64,000 nt of DNA from Chryseobacterium balustinum (GCF_900168205.1 NZ_FUZE01000021.1:18686-82685); one strand, 5' to 3'; shown: positions 36,281 through 45,532, counted from the first letter of the stretch. The notes: generated by a model from the sequence alone, not told the origin. Numbers and translations are program-made.

Positions 36281-37519
36281 TTATTGTTTTTGAATTTTAT
36301 ATAATCTTCCGCCATCGGTAACTGCGTAAAGCGCAGCATCAGTTCCCTGCGTAATATCTCTGAAACGCTGTGATAACCCTGTAAGTAAACGCTCTTCACC
36401 CACTACTTTGTTGTCTTTAATAACGAGTCTTACAATATGTTCGCCACTTAAAGCACCAATAAACAAACAGTTTTGCCATTCCGGAATACTATTCCCTCTA
36501 TAGAATGTCATTCCGCTTGGCGAAATTACAGGATCCCAATAATAAATAGGTTGTTCCATACCACTTTGCTGCTGAATTCCGCCGCCGATTGGTGCACCGC
36601 CATATTCAATTCCGTAAGTAATTGTCGGCCAACCGTAATTTTTTGCGGGTTGAACTCTATTGATTTCATCTCCGCCACGAGGTCCGTGTTCACTCTGCCA
36701 CAATTCGCCTGTTGTAGGATGTATTGCAATTCCTTGTGGATTTCTGTGACCGATACTGTATAATTCAGGTAGAGCCCCCGCTTGGCTGAAAGTAGGATTT
36801 CCGGGAGCTGGAGCTCCATCTTTTGTAATTCTCAAAATTTTCCCAATCGCTGCAGTAACAGATTGCGCCAAAGGTCTTGTGGATAAATCTGAACGCTCTC
36901 CTACACTTACCATTAAATTTCCTGTAGAATCAAATAAAATTCTTCCTCCATAATGTAGATTTCCGGCAGATGCAGAAGGGTTTGCTCTGTAAATAACCGT
37001 TGCGTTTTCAATTGTAGTTTCTGACGTTGAAAGTTTTCCTTTTGCCACAGAAGTTTGAGTTCCACCTGCAACATTTTCAGAAAAAACCCAATAAATCATC
37101 CTGTTTGTGGAAAACTGAGGATCAACACAAATACCTAGTAAACCACCTTGTCCGTTTGAATTTACAGCAGGAATTCCGGTAATAGGATTTCCAACTGATC
37201 CTGTATTCGTCACAATTCTCATCGTTCCGCCTTTTTGAGTGATTAATAATCTTCCATCGGGTAAACTTGTAATTCCCCAAGGTGCGCTCAATGCAGATGT
37301 TAAAACAGCACTTGTAAAAGGAGTTTGTGTTTTTACGCCATTTACTCGGGTTTGTCCGGCAAAAGCGGGTGGATAATTGGTATTGGCTTGTCCGGTTTCA
37401 ACAGGTGGATAAATGGCTTCATTTCCAGGCTCTTCAGTAATTGTTTCATCGATATTGTCTGAGCAATTGGTTAAAAACATAGCAGAAGCCATCAAAAGGT
37501 AATGTGCTTTAAATTTCAT
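36281..37519 (-). CDS. PQQ-dependent sugar dehydrogenase-like lipoprotein (GSDH family)
   Basis: 412 residues from the ATG at 37519, which gives a lipoprotein signal with lipobox FLTNC (Cys19); the frame is open further upstream to 37579 but this start is the one with a normal signal. Six-bladed propeller features: APWGITSLPDGRLLITQKGG, GGLLGICVDPQFSTNRMIYW, YSIGHRNPQGIAIHP with the catalytic-type His, LWQSEHGPRGGDEINRV, KNYGWPTITYG and WQNCLFIGALSGEHIVRL. The soluble glucose/aldose dehydrogenase family oxidises sugars in the periplasm with PQQ. No PQQ synthesis genes lie in the window. Single gene between terminators. Confidence 0.88.
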   Translation of the reverse strand: MKFKAHYLLMASAMFLTNCSDNIDETITEEPGNEAIYPPVETGQANTNYPPAFAGQTRVNGVKTQTPFTSAVLTSALSAPWGITSLPDGRLLITQKGGTMRIVTNTGSVGNPITGIPAVNSNGQGGLLGICVDPQFSTNRMIYWVFSENVAGGTQTSVAKGKLSTSETTIENATVIYRANPSASAGNLHYGGRILFDSTGNLMVSVGERSDLSTRPLAQSVTAAIGKILRITKDGAPAPGNPTFSQAGALPELYSIGHRNPQGIAIHPTTGELWQSEHGPRGGDEINRVQPAKNYGWPTITYGIEYGGAPIGGGIQQQSGMEQPIYYWDPVISPSGMTFYRGNSIPEWQNCLFIGALSGEHIVRLVIKDNKVVGEERLLTGLSQRFRDITQGTDAALYAVTDGGRLYKIQKQ

Positions 37520-37673
37520 ATTGTTAAGATTTGGTGTTTGAATTTTGAAAATAACAATTTTCAATTTGCAAAACATCAAAGCTTACGCCAATAATCGATT
37601 ATTTTTTTAATAATTCACTTTTAGCATCATTAATTAGAAGTAAAATCAGAAAATATTCAATGTGAAATAAAGA

Positions 37674-37700
37674 AAACCTTCCAGCAATCTGAAAGGTTTA
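37674..37700 (-). terminator. Hairpin after the methionine aminopeptidase gene
   Basis: AAACCTT (37674-37680) and AAGGTTT (37693-37699); on the minus strand it is followed by TCTTT. Modest stem, right place. Confidence 0.5.
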
Positions 37701-37727
37701 ATAATTTATGTAGAAACAAAATTTTAT

Positions 37728-38492
37728 TTAATTTAAAATCTCATTCATCTGCGTTAAAATAATCGGTTTTCCGTCGGTAATTAAAATGGTATGTTCATGT
37801 TGAGCCATATAACCGCCTTTATTTCCCACCATTGTCCAACCGTCTTTCAATTCAACAGCCATCGTAGAATCTGTAGAAATAAATGTTTCAATCGCTACAA
37901 CAGAATTCTTCTTAAATCTTCTCGTGTCAAAGCGGTTTCTATAATTCATCAATTCATCCGGTTCTTCGTGAAGACTCCTTCCAACACCGTGACCGCCTAA
38001 GTTTTTGATGACTTTAAAGCCTTTTTTCTTTGCTTCAGTTTCCATTAAAAAGCCTATGTCTGCGATTCTTACTCCACCTTTTATATTGTTGATTGCTTTT
38101 TCTAAAATTGCTTTGGAAGCATCAACCAATTTCTGATGTTGATTGATATCTTTTCCAATAACAAATGAACCTCCGTTATCTGCCCAATAACCATTTAGCT
38201 CGGCCGAAACATCAATATTAATTAGGTCGCCCTCTTTCAAAACTCTTTCCGAAGTAGGAATTCCATGACAAAATTCGTTGTCAACGCTAATGCACGTGCA
38301 ACCCGGAAATCCGTAGGTAAGATAAGGTGCCGATTTGGCTCCAAAATCTGAAAGAATTTTGGCTCCATACTCATCAAGATCTTTCGTTGTCATTCCTGCT
38401 TCAGCATAATTCATCATTTCTTTCAAAGTATAAGCAACGGCTTTGCTTATTTTTTGCATCCCGATTAATTCTACTTCGTTTGTTATTGACAT
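37728..38492 (-). CDS. map: Methionine aminopeptidase, type I
   Basis: 254 residues. The pita-bread fold motifs are present with all ligands: His76 in NEFCHGIPT, Asp94 in INIDV, Asp105 in WADNGGSF, His168 in GGHGVGRSLHEEP, Glu202 in AIETF, Glu233 in QHEHTIL. It removes the initiator Met from nascent proteins. The 11-residue spacing between the two metal Asp residues is canonical. Single gene, ATG at 38492. It lies alone rather than in the ribosomal-protein operon with infA where Bacteroidota usually have map, so it may be a second copy. Confidence 0.93.
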   Translation of the reverse strand: MSITNEVELIGMQKISKAVAYTLKEMMNYAEAGMTTKDLDEYGAKILSDFGAKSAPYLTYGFPGCTCISVDNEFCHGIPTSERVLKEGDLINIDVSAELNGYWADNGGSFVIGKDINQHQKLVDASKAILEKAINNIKGGVRIADIGFLMETEAKKKGFKVIKNLGGHGVGRSLHEEPDELMNYRNRFDTRRFKKNSVVAIETFISTDSTMAVELKDGWTMVGNKGGYMAQHEHTILITDGKPIILTQMNEILN

Positions 38493-38926
38493 ATGTAAAT
38501 TTTAATACAAAATTAAATATAAATATTGACTAACGAAAAAAGCATTCCGAGATTGAATAAATCGCATTCACTAAAATGAAAAATATTCAATAACAAAAAA
38601 ACAATTTGGTAGCAAGTAACGTTTATCGCTTTCAAAAACTTCTAAAACTAAAAAAAATATTCACAGAAAGTTTATGAAAAGCTCCTCGTCACTTCATCCA
38701 TCTATCAAAAAATTAATGGTAACAAAGAGACTATTTTTCTTAATAAATTTTTGTCATAAATATTAGGCTAAAAGTGGTATTACGACTCCCGAAAGTACGA
38801 ATGAGGTAATGCTCATTTATACTTTAAATCTGAATTTCATTTTTTTAACGTTTTTTTGTAAATTAGAATTGTCATAATAACGATTCTAAAGATTTTAACA
38901 ATGAAGGTGAGTTTATAATTTTTTAA
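38493..38926. other. A+T-rich intergenic stretch
   Basis: No coding frame, hairpin or promoter was convincingly seen between map and the AraC-type remnant. Confidence 0.5.
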
Positions 38927-39355
38927 ATTATCCAAAATTTCATTTTTAGGATACCTTATAATTCAGAACTTAAAACAGACTTTATATCACAATTTAATTT
39001 TAAAGACCTTCTGGATGAGGTGGAATTTGATTTGCGTATCAAAGAATTTGTCGTAATGAATATTGATAAGACAAACTACAACATCAAGTTGAACATTCTT
39101 TATCGCTCAGATTATTTTACATTTTTTTTAATTGAGAAAGGCACTATTCGTTTCAGGTTAGATAATGCAAGTTATCAGGTTTATGAAGGCGATGTGTTTT
39201 TTTGTCCGATGGCTGAAACGTTTTGGGTAGAGGAAATTTCGGGTGATTACAACACCAAATACATTTTTTTCTCGCTAAAATATATTTCAGAAGCAGGTTT
39301 CAATTACAAATCAGCTTACGATTTGATCAGAGAACCTTTTAACGTGAAAAATTAA
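38927..39355 (+). pseudogene. Truncated AraC-type regulator (sensor half only)
   Basis: The frame is open from 38927 to the TAA at 39353-39355. It reads RIPYNSELKTDFISQFNF, a cupin-like region (NILYRSDYFTFFLIEKGTIR, YEGDVFFCPMAETFWV, YIFFSLKYISEAGFNYKSAY) and then stops. This is the N-terminal effector part of an AraC-family regulator; the C-terminal double helix-turn-helix is absent. The natural start also seems lost: the first usable start codon is a GTG at 39020, in the middle of the conserved region, and the frame before it has no ATG. A decayed gene is the simplest reading; a short standalone cupin sensor from GTG 39020 (111 residues) is the alternative. Confidence 0.55.
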
Positions 39356-39437
39356 TGAATCCTTTAATATAAACACTGCAAAAAATAGAACCTTAAAGCT
39401 CTTCTTTTATCTATAATTTATAAACAGTAATTTTACT

Positions 39438-39656
39438 TCAGTTGATATATGCTGCTCTGTTTTGATAAATATTTAAACCCTCTACTTTGTTTCTGGCAAT
39501 ATGATAAATCAGTTCCACAGAAAAAGATGATATTTCATAAAGAGCATATCTGAATGTGTTCATAACATGCTCATTCATTAACTTTCCTTCTGATAAAACA
39601 ATTTCGGATTGGTTTTGTAAGGGTAAATTTTTAAAATCGTAAAGTGAAATATTCAT
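39438..39656 (-). CDS. Small protein of unknown function
   Basis: 72 residues, starting MNISLYDFKNLPLQNQSEIV and ending IARNKVEGLNIYQNRAAYIN. No signal peptide or membrane helix; the residue pattern (alternating amphipathic helix ALYEISSFSVELIYHIA) looks like a folded small protein. Similar proteins are, in my memory, widespread and uncharacterised in Flavobacteriia. Monocistronic between the AraC remnant and the OmpR-type system. Confidence 0.6.
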   Translation of the reverse strand: MNISLYDFKNLPLQNQSEIVLSEGKLMNEHVMNTFRYALYEISSFSVELIYHIARNKVEGLNIYQNRAAYIN

Positions 39657-39785
39657 AGCTGTTAATTTTATTAGTATCTGAACTGTTTATACAATTTCTT
39701 TACCAATAATTAAATAAAAACAGTAAAATTTAAAAAATATACAACCATATAAAAGCCTTACTATCTGAAATTACATTTTCGGTCA

Positions 39786-41162
39786 CTAATATGTAACTGT
39801 AGGCAATTTCACTTTAAAAACGCTTCCTTGTAAAAGTTTAGATTCAACTTCCAAAACACCTTGATGAATTTCAATGATTCTCGTGACGATAGATAAACCA
39901 ATACCATTTCCTGAGTTATAACTCTTATTATTTCCGCGGTAAAAGAGATCGAAAATTTTCACTTGATCTGCCTCTGAAATTCCTATGCCGTTATCGATAA
40001 ATCTAATTTCAATATTTTCATTCTGAATTTCAATTTCCACACGACACTGCTGATCTTCTGAATATTTACAGGCATTTTCCATCAGATTGAGAAAAGCAAT
40101 CTGTAAAAGATATGGGTTTCCGTGAAAATCATAGTTGCTTTCATCCTGATCTGCCATGTTATCCATGTAATGAATTCCTACTCTATACTTAGAATTTTTT
40201 TGCAGTAAAGCCACTTTCGCATCCGCTAAAACCTCATCTAAACGAAGATCACTAAAGCTAATTTGTGAAATATCATAACTTGCCCGTGCAAAATCTAAAA
40301 GTGCCGATGAAAGCTGAGAAGCGTGATTAGCATCCTGCAAAGCATTATCAACAGAAATTTTGAAATCATCCAAAGTTGTATTTAATTCTTTCGCCAGTTC
40401 AAGCTCTGCAATCAAAGTTGAAAGAGGTGTTCTGAATTCATGGGAAATTGTGGTTACAAACTGTTTATGATTGTTAAATGATTTTTCTAATCGGTTGAAA
40501 GTTGAATTAAAAGTTTCTGTCAGCTCATAAATTTCATCTTTCGCTTTAGGAATAACGAGTCTTTTATGAAGATTATGTTCCGAAATATCCCGGATTTGAA
40601 TGATAATATCTTTCAAAGGTTTTAAAGTATAGTATGAAAACATAAAACCGATAATAAAGATAATAATAATCGAAATAAAATAAATAATGATAATATCTTT
40701 TTTAAATTCGGCCACATGAGCTCTACCAGTAACATCAACCGCACTTCCGATGATATAATAATTGATGCCATCAAACTCATATTTTATCGCCATATATTGG
40801 CGGTCTCTTCTTAACCAGGTAATTCTGTTTTTCTTACTCTTAATTAATTGATCTAAATACTTTTGATTCTTTGATGACGGCAGAATGTCTGTAAAAAGCA
40901 GTTCTTTTTTATCGTTATAAACACTTATATCCGCTTCGTTTAGGATTTTTTTATTTCTTAAATGAAGTTCTTTTATTTTTGTATTGTCAATTTTTGCATC
41001 AAAAATAAATTCAGATCTCCAGATAATTTTATAGCCTAAACGGTCATTAAACTCATCCTCTCTGTTTTTCTCAGAAACATAGTATAACACATACGCAAAA
41101 ACAAATAGAATCCCTGCAGTTAGGATGGCGTAGCTGAGCGCAGTTCTGGTTACTATTTTCAT
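39786..41162 (-). CDS. Membrane sensor histidine kinase (OmpR-type system)
   Basis: 458 residues. Two membrane segments (about 9-29 and 156-178) enclose a periplasmic sensor of about 125 residues with no recognised ligand motif; HAMP linker (about 178-230); HisKA with TISHEFRTPLSTL (His241); HATPase with NLMENACKYS, DNGIGISE, and GNGIGLSIV. It senses an envelope signal and phosphorylates the regulator encoded just upstream; the start overlaps the regulator stop by four bases (ATGA), so both are made from one message. Divergent from the porin operon, its probable target. Confidence 0.94.
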   Translation of the reverse strand: MKIVTRTALSYAILTAGILFVFAYVLYYVSEKNREDEFNDRLGYKIIWRSEFIFDAKIDNTKIKELHLRNKKILNEADISVYNDKKELLFTDILPSSKNQKYLDQLIKSKKNRITWLRRDRQYMAIKYEFDGINYYIIGSAVDVTGRAHVAEFKKDIIIIYFISIIIIFIIGFMFSYYTLKPLKDIIIQIRDISEHNLHKRLVIPKAKDEIYELTETFNSTFNRLEKSFNNHKQFVTTISHEFRTPLSTLIAELELAKELNTTLDDFKISVDNALQDANHASQLSSALLDFARASYDISQISFSDLRLDEVLADAKVALLQKNSKYRVGIHYMDNMADQDESNYDFHGNPYLLQIAFLNLMENACKYSEDQQCRVEIEIQNENIEIRFIDNGIGISEADQVKIFDLFYRGNNKSYNSGNGIGLSIVTRIIEIHQGVLEVESKLLQGSVFKVKLPTVTY

Positions 41163-41848
41163 GAGAGTCTTGTAAAGATAAATCCTACTCCGGGTTTGGT
41201 GTGAATCAGCTTTTCATCAAAATTTTTATCTATTTTCTTTCTGAGATAAGCAATATAAACGTCAATATAATTGGTTCCGGTATCAAAGTGGTTACCCCAG
41301 ACATTTTCTGCAATTTCTTCACGGGTTAAAATCCGTTCTGTATTGCTCATCAGGAAAGAAAGCAATTTAAATTCTTTCGGGGTAAGATCAATTTCCTGAC
41401 CATTTCTGAAGACACGATTTGTATTTTTATTAATCGTGAGATTCTGATATTCCAAAATATTTGATTCTTCTTTTTTTGAATTTGGTTTAGGCTTTCTCAG
41501 CAAAATAGCTTTTATTCTTGCATATAATTCTCTAATTTCAAAAGGTTTTACCATGTAATCATCGGCTCCGGCGTCAAAACCTTCAATTTTTTCATCGATG
41601 GTTCCTAATGCTGTCAGCATAATAATCGGAAGATCAGGATGTTTTTGCTTAATCAGTTTGCTCAGTTCAATACCATTCATCTGCGGCAACATAATATCTG
41701 TGATAATCAGATCAAAATCGATTCTTTCTACAATTACTAAGGCATCTTCTGCATCTTCAGAGATATAAATTTCATAACCCTGACTTTCCAAACCTCTTTT
41801 CATAAGGCTCGAAACACGTAGATTATCTTCTATAATTAAAATTTTCAT
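41159..41848 (-). CDS. OmpR/PhoB-family response regulator
   Basis: 229 residues. Receiver (about 1-118): acidic pocket IIEDN, phospho-acceptor Asp51 in LIITDIMLP, LTALG, Lys in VKPFE. Winged-helix output (about 130-228): IDLTPKEFKLLSFLMSN, ILTREEIAENVWG, TGTNYIDVYIAYLRKKID, GVGFIFT. This fold binds direct repeats with 10-11 bp spacing; exactly such repeats lie at 41990-42018 before the divergent porin gene. Overlaps the kinase gene by four bases. Confidence 0.95.
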   Translation of the reverse strand: MKILIIEDNLRVSSLMKRGLESQGYEIYISEDAEDALVIVERIDFDLIITDIMLPQMNGIELSKLIKQKHPDLPIIMLTALGTIDEKIEGFDAGADDYMVKPFEIRELYARIKAILLRKPKPNSKKEESNILEYQNLTINKNTNRVFRNGQEIDLTPKEFKLLSFLMSNTERILTREEIAENVWGNHFDTGTNYIDVYIAYLRKKIDKNFDEKLIHTKPGVGFIFTRLS

Positions 41849-41989
41849 GCAAAGAATTATTTAGAATAAAAAGCAAAATATAATGTTAAAAAGACAAGCA
41901 AATAAATTGACTATCAACTCTTCTTTTAAACCTATACAAAGGTATTGTATATTTTTATTTTAAGGTAAATGATTCATTTTTTTAATGAA

Positions 41990-42018
41990 TTTCTAAAGAT
42001 TTTCTAATAGTTTTCTAA
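41990..42018 (+). promoter_or_regulatory. Three TTTCTAA direct repeats, 11-bp period (response-regulator site)
   Basis: TTTCTAA occurs at 41990-41996, 42001-42007 and 42012-42018, with starts exactly 11 bp apart, one DNA turn. They lie 23 bases upstream of the -7 box of the porin promoter and so abut its -33 region, the position of a transcription activator. OmpR/PhoB-family regulators bind such tandem sites, and one is encoded divergently at 41159-41848. Confidence 0.75.
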
Positions 42019-42041
42019 CGATGTTCCTTGATTTTCGATCC

Positions 42042-42049
42042 TAATTTTG
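42042..42049 (+). promoter_or_regulatory. -7 promoter box (TAATTTTG) of the porin operon
   Basis: TAATTTTG fits TAnnTTTG; the start codon follows 43 bases after it. A good -33 TTG is absent at the usual distance, which fits dependence on an activator bound to the repeats just upstream. Confidence 0.65.
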
Positions 42050-42092
42050 TCCCGTTGAAATCAACAAACAGAATAGGAAAAGAATCAATATT

Positions 42093-43421
42093 ATGAACAA
42101 AAAATATTTGAAAGTCGCAGTCATTTTAGTTTCAGTAGTGAATGTGTTCTCAAAAGTAGAAGCGCAGAAAAAAAATGATTTTAATAACCCAGTACTTACA
42201 CATTACCTTAATGACGATCATTCGCGATACATTTCTTTCAGCGGATACGCAGAATTATGGGCAAGATATGCACAGCTGAATCCGGGAAGTTTAATCAATA
42301 ATGAAGCGAAATCAGAAGTTTCAGATTTATCATTACGAAGAGTGCGTGTAAAAATGACCTATAAACCAACAGAAAAACTGATGTTTGTTTTGCAGGGTGG
42401 GACAACCAATGTCAATATGAATGCCAAAGCCAGTAACTATTTTGATCTTTTGGATGCTTATGCAGAATACTCTTTTAATGATAAAATAGCTTTTGGTGCA
42501 GGACGTTCTACATGGAGAGGTTTGTCAAGATTTTCAACTGGTCCTTTGAATACTTTATTGTATGATTTACCAGCGTATGCTACATCTAATGCGGGTGCTA
42601 CAGATTATACAGTAAGAGAATTGGGAGCGTACATCAAAGGTCAGTTAGGGAAATTTGATTACCGTTTGGTTGTTGCAGATCCTTACACAATGTCGACTTC
42701 TGATCCGAAAGTAAATGTAGCTTCTTTCAGTAAAAATTCTCCGAATAAAGACTTCTCAGGATATTTCAGATATGCATTTTTAGATAAAGAAAATATTTCT
42801 ACGCCCTTTAATTCGGGAACATATGTTGGGAAGAAAAATGTACTGAGTCTGGGAGCAGGTTTCGATTATATTCATGATGCAATGTGGCATCAGGATATTA
42901 ATAAAAATACGATCAATGATGATATGAAAAGCTTTGCGGTAGATTTATTTTACGATGCACCTTTAAACAAGGAAAAAGGAACTTCGATAAGTGCATACGG
43001 AATGGCAATGCACAATGATTACGGACCCAATTATGTTCGTTATGTCGGAACAAATAATCCGGCAACTTCAGTCGATATCACTCAGGCAAGCTTAAATGGT
43101 GCAGGAAATGCAATGCCCGTGATCGGAACCGGAAACACATACTATGTTCAGTTCGGAGGAACACTACCCTATCTTAATAAAGAAAAGAAAAACCTACAGC
43201 TTCAGCCAGCAGTCGGAATGCAGTTATCAGATTTGAAAGGGCTTCACGATAACGCAGTGATTTATGATGCCGGAATTTCTCTGCTGATGAACGGAATGTC
43301 TTCCCGATTGACCTTTGATGCTCAAAACAGACCTGTCTTCACAGGAGATCCAAGTAATAATGCAGTAGTTTCTGATCGACAATGGCAGTTTGTTTTAAAA
43401 TACAGAATTGATTTTAATTAA
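42093..43421 (+). CDS. Outer-membrane porin
   Basis: 442 residues. Signal peptide (ending VEAQ), then a beta-barrel pattern: SGYAELWARYAQLNPG, SLRRVRVKMTYKPTEKLMFVL, LLDAYAEYSFNDKIAFGAGR, VRELGAYIKGQLGKFDYRLV, and a last strand ending in an aromatic/polar pair (WQFVLKYRIDFN). It resembles the phosphate-selective porin/OprO-P and alginate-porin-like family of 14-16-stranded barrels, but the ligand is not evident. First gene of an operon with a Dabb protein and a cupin, controlled most likely by the divergent OmpR-type system. Confidence 0.85.
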   Translation: MNKKYLKVAVILVSVVNVFSKVEAQKKNDFNNPVLTHYLNDDHSRYISFSGYAELWARYAQLNPGSLINNEAKSEVSDLSLRRVRVKMTYKPTEKLMFVLQGGTTNVNMNAKASNYFDLLDAYAEYSFNDKIAFGAGRSTWRGLSRFSTGPLNTLLYDLPAYATSNAGATDYTVRELGAYIKGQLGKFDYRLVVADPYTMSTSDPKVNVASFSKNSPNKDFSGYFRYAFLDKENISTPFNSGTYVGKKNVLSLGAGFDYIHDAMWHQDINKNTINDDMKSFAVDLFYDAPLNKEKGTSISAYGMAMHNDYGPNYVRYVGTNNPATSVDITQASLNGAGNAMPVIGTGNTYYVQFGGTLPYLNKEKKNLQLQPAVGMQLSDLKGLHDNAVIYDAGISLLMNGMSSRLTFDAQNRPVFTGDPSNNAVVSDRQWQFVLKYRIDFN

Positions 43422-43432
43422 ATAATAATAAA

Positions 43433-43852
43433 ATGGAAAGAAGAAAATTTTTATTCCGATCGGTACAGGCTTCGGCTTTGCTGCTGATTTCAGGAAATAT
43501 GTTCGCATCAGTTTTACCTATGTTTAATCCAAAAAAAAATAAAAAAGTGTACGCTCACAATTTGTTCTTCTGGCTCAGAAAAGATCTTTCAGCAGCCGAA
43601 GTCAAAGACTTTGAAAATTTCTTTGAAGGTCTTAAAAAACTTCCTTACCAAAAAAATCTTCGCTACGGAAAACCTGCAGGTTCAAGCCCGAGAAGTGTTT
43701 TAGACAGCAGTTATTCTTATAATGCCTCTATGGAATTTGAAAGCCTTGAAGATCTGGAAGCCTACGGACAACTTCCCGAGCACTTAGCTTTGGTTAAAAA
43801 ATACAAACCTTCTTTCGAAAAAATGTTGGTTTACGATACTGTTTACAATTAA
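43433..43852 (+). CDS. Exported Dabb (stress-responsive alpha/beta-barrel) protein
   Basis: 139 residues. The N-terminus MERRKFLFRSVQASALLLIS contains a twin-arginine-like motif (RRKFLF) and a hydrophobic stretch, so Tat export is plausible. The rest is a Dabb domain: VYAHNLFFWLRKDLSAAEV, FFEGLKKLPYQKNLRYGKPA, and MEFESLEDLEAYGQLPEHLA. Dabb domains are dimeric ferredoxin-like folds; no catalytic residues are assigned. Encoded 11 bases after the porin, so co-transcribed. Confidence 0.82.
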   Translation: MERRKFLFRSVQASALLLISGNMFASVLPMFNPKKNKKVYAHNLFFWLRKDLSAAEVKDFENFFEGLKKLPYQKNLRYGKPAGSSPRSVLDSSYSYNASMEFESLEDLEAYGQLPEHLALVKKYKPSFEKMLVYDTVYN

Positions 43853-43868
43853 AAAAGTTATATTTAAA

Positions 43869-44357
43869 ATGAAAAATTTCATCAAAGGAATTAGCCTTGT
43901 ATTAGCATTAAGCTCATTAGTAATGAAAGCACAGGACAAAGAAAACAAAAATCTAAGCATCAAAATCAATAAGGAAGAATCGAAAGATTATATTCCCGCA
44001 GTGAGACTGCTTAATAATCCTGATGGATCGTGTACTTTTGAAAAAGGAAGAATCCCCACTTTGAAGCATCTGAATACCACCACATTCTGGATGAGCAATA
44101 AAACGGAAGATTGGGAAAAGAATGCACATCCCGCTCCCAGAAGACAATATGTGATTACTTTGAAAGGAAACATCAGATTCAAAGTGACAGATGGTTCTAC
44201 TTTTATCATCAAGCCAGGAACTGTACTTTTGGCTGAAGACCTAAAAGGAAAAGGTCACAGTTGGGATATGGTAAGAAGTAAGTCTTGGGAAAGACTATAC
44301 ATTCCAATCGCAGAAAATGCAGACGATTTTTTTGTATCTGATAAAGATTCTGAATAA
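43869..44357 (+). CDS. Secreted cupin-fold protein
   Basis: 162 residues with a signal peptide (about 1-21, ending VMKAQ). The core reads WEKNAHPAPRRQYVITLKGN, RFKVTDGSTFIIKPGTVLLA, and KGHSWDMVRSKSWERLYIPI, a single cupin barrel with one His-rich motif (AHP...RRQYV) and a second (GHSW). Cupins of this type may be isomerases, dioxygenase-like or ligand-binding; nothing in this sequence decides. Last gene of the porin operon, followed by a terminator. Confidence 0.75.
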   Translation: MKNFIKGISLVLALSSLVMKAQDKENKNLSIKINKEESKDYIPAVRLLNNPDGSCTFEKGRIPTLKHLNTTTFWMSNKTEDWEKNAHPAPRRQYVITLKGNIRFKVTDGSTFIIKPGTVLLAEDLKGKGHSWDMVRSKSWERLYIPIAENADDFFVSDKDSE

Positions 44358-44425
44358 TATATTGAGAGGATTCTTATAGAAACTTTAAGTTATTTTACAC
44401 TTAAGGTTTAAAATAATCAAAACTG

Positions 44426-44463
44426 AAAGGAAGCAAATTACTTGGTATTGCTTCCTTTTTTTT
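44426..44463 (+). terminator. Terminator of the porin operon
   Basis: AAAGGAAGCAA (44426-44436) and TTGCTTCCTTT (44448-44458), an 11-bp stem with an 11-base loop and a run of T's. Strong intrinsic terminator. Confidence 0.85.
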
Positions 44464-44557
44464 AACTATTAATCAATAGAAGATTATTCACGTCCAATTT
44501 CTGTAAGTGATGGTTTCATATTTATTCAAATAAATCCTAATTTAATTTCTAAAAGTC

Positions 44558-45532
44558 TTAAATAAAATTATTCTCTTGTTGATTATTAGCATTAAGCCAT
44601 GCTACTTTCTGCTCAGGAATATGCTCTGCGCCAATAATATTTTTATACAATTCGGGTCTTCTTGCCTTGAGATATCGGCTTCCATCAGCAGTTTGAATTG
44701 ATTCAGGAGTTATCGTGGCAATCGCTATATCAGAACCTAAAGCGGTACATTCAGCGGCTATATTTCCAAAAGGATCTACAATCATTGAACAGCCGTTTTT
44801 AAGCTGATCATCGTCCATTCCGATAGGATTTGAAAACACGCAGTACATCGCATTATCAAATGCTCTAGCTGGCAACCACTTCATTAACCATTCTCTTCCT
44901 TTGAGGCCATTAAATTCTTTACGCAATTCAACACTTTCCTGCTCCCTGTTATACCAAAGTTTATTATCTACAAAACCTGCGCCTGGTCTTGGTGAAGGTG
45001 TACACATTGTGACATGTGGCATTAATAAAACATCAGCTCCCAATAGTTTAGTAGCTCTTACATTTTCAATAATATTATTGTCATAGCATATAAGTATTCC
45101 AAAATTCCAGCCATAAAGATTGAATACACAGTAAGCGTTACCGGGACTAATATGCGGATTGATGAACGGATGAAGCTTTCTGTATTTTGCCACAATACCT
45201 GTTTCATTGACGCATATATACGCTTTGAAAATATTGTCATTTTCATCTTTTTCGAATAAACCTGCACATACTGCAATTTGATTTTTAACAGCAATTTCCG
45301 TAAGTATTTTTATGCTTTGGCTCTCCGGTAGATATTCTGAAATATCAAGCATAGCTTGTCTGTCTAAATGTCTCGCAAAAGTGTAGCCCGTAATTGAACA
45401 TTCATGAAAAACGACAATTTTTGCACCTTCAGAAGCAGCTTTACTTGAGAGATCTGCAATTTGTGATAAATTATACTCCTTGTCGGCACTTTTATTCTCA
45501 AATTGTGCTGTTGCGATGATTAAATCTTCCAT
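44558..45532 (-). CDS. Carbon-nitrogen hydrolase (nitrilase superfamily)
   Basis: 324 residues from the ATG at 45532 (a TTG at 45547 also keeps the frame, but this start aligns with family starts of the type MxxLxIATAQ). The Glu-Lys-Cys triad is complete: Glu44 in VFHECSITGY, Lys119 in AKYRKLHPF, Cys149 in GILICYDNN. These enzymes hydrolyse amides or nitriles through a thioester; the exact substrate is unknown. The C-terminus is somewhat long, with the WLPARAFDNAMYCVFSNPIG dimer motif. The AraC regulator gene lies 17 bases upstream on the same strand, so the pair probably forms an operon. Confidence 0.88.
   Translation of the reverse strand: MEDLIIATAQFENKSADKEYNLSQIADLSSKAASEGAKIVVFHECSITGYTFARHLDRQAMLDISEYLPESQSIKILTEIAVKNQIAVCAGLFEKDENDNIFKAYICVNETGIVAKYRKLHPFINPHISPGNAYCVFNLYGWNFGILICYDNNIIENVRATKLLGADVLLMPHVTMCTPSPRPGAGFVDNKLWYNREQESVELRKEFNGLKGREWLMKWLPARAFDNAMYCVFSNPIGMDDDQLKNGCSMIVDPFGNIAAECTALGSDIAIATITPESIQTADGSRYLKARRPELYKNIIGAEHIPEQKVAWLNANNQQENNFI

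Noticed and set aside
36473..36819. 96-97-codon frames on both strands within the sugar dehydrogenase gene
   Set aside because: Both overlap the propeller-domain frame, which has the catalytic-type His and conserved GHRNPQG block.
38907..38950. Intron-like GTGAGT...TTTTTAG sequence before the AraC remnant
   Set aside because: Resembles spliceosomal signals by chance only; bacteria do not use them and removing it does not restore an intact frame.
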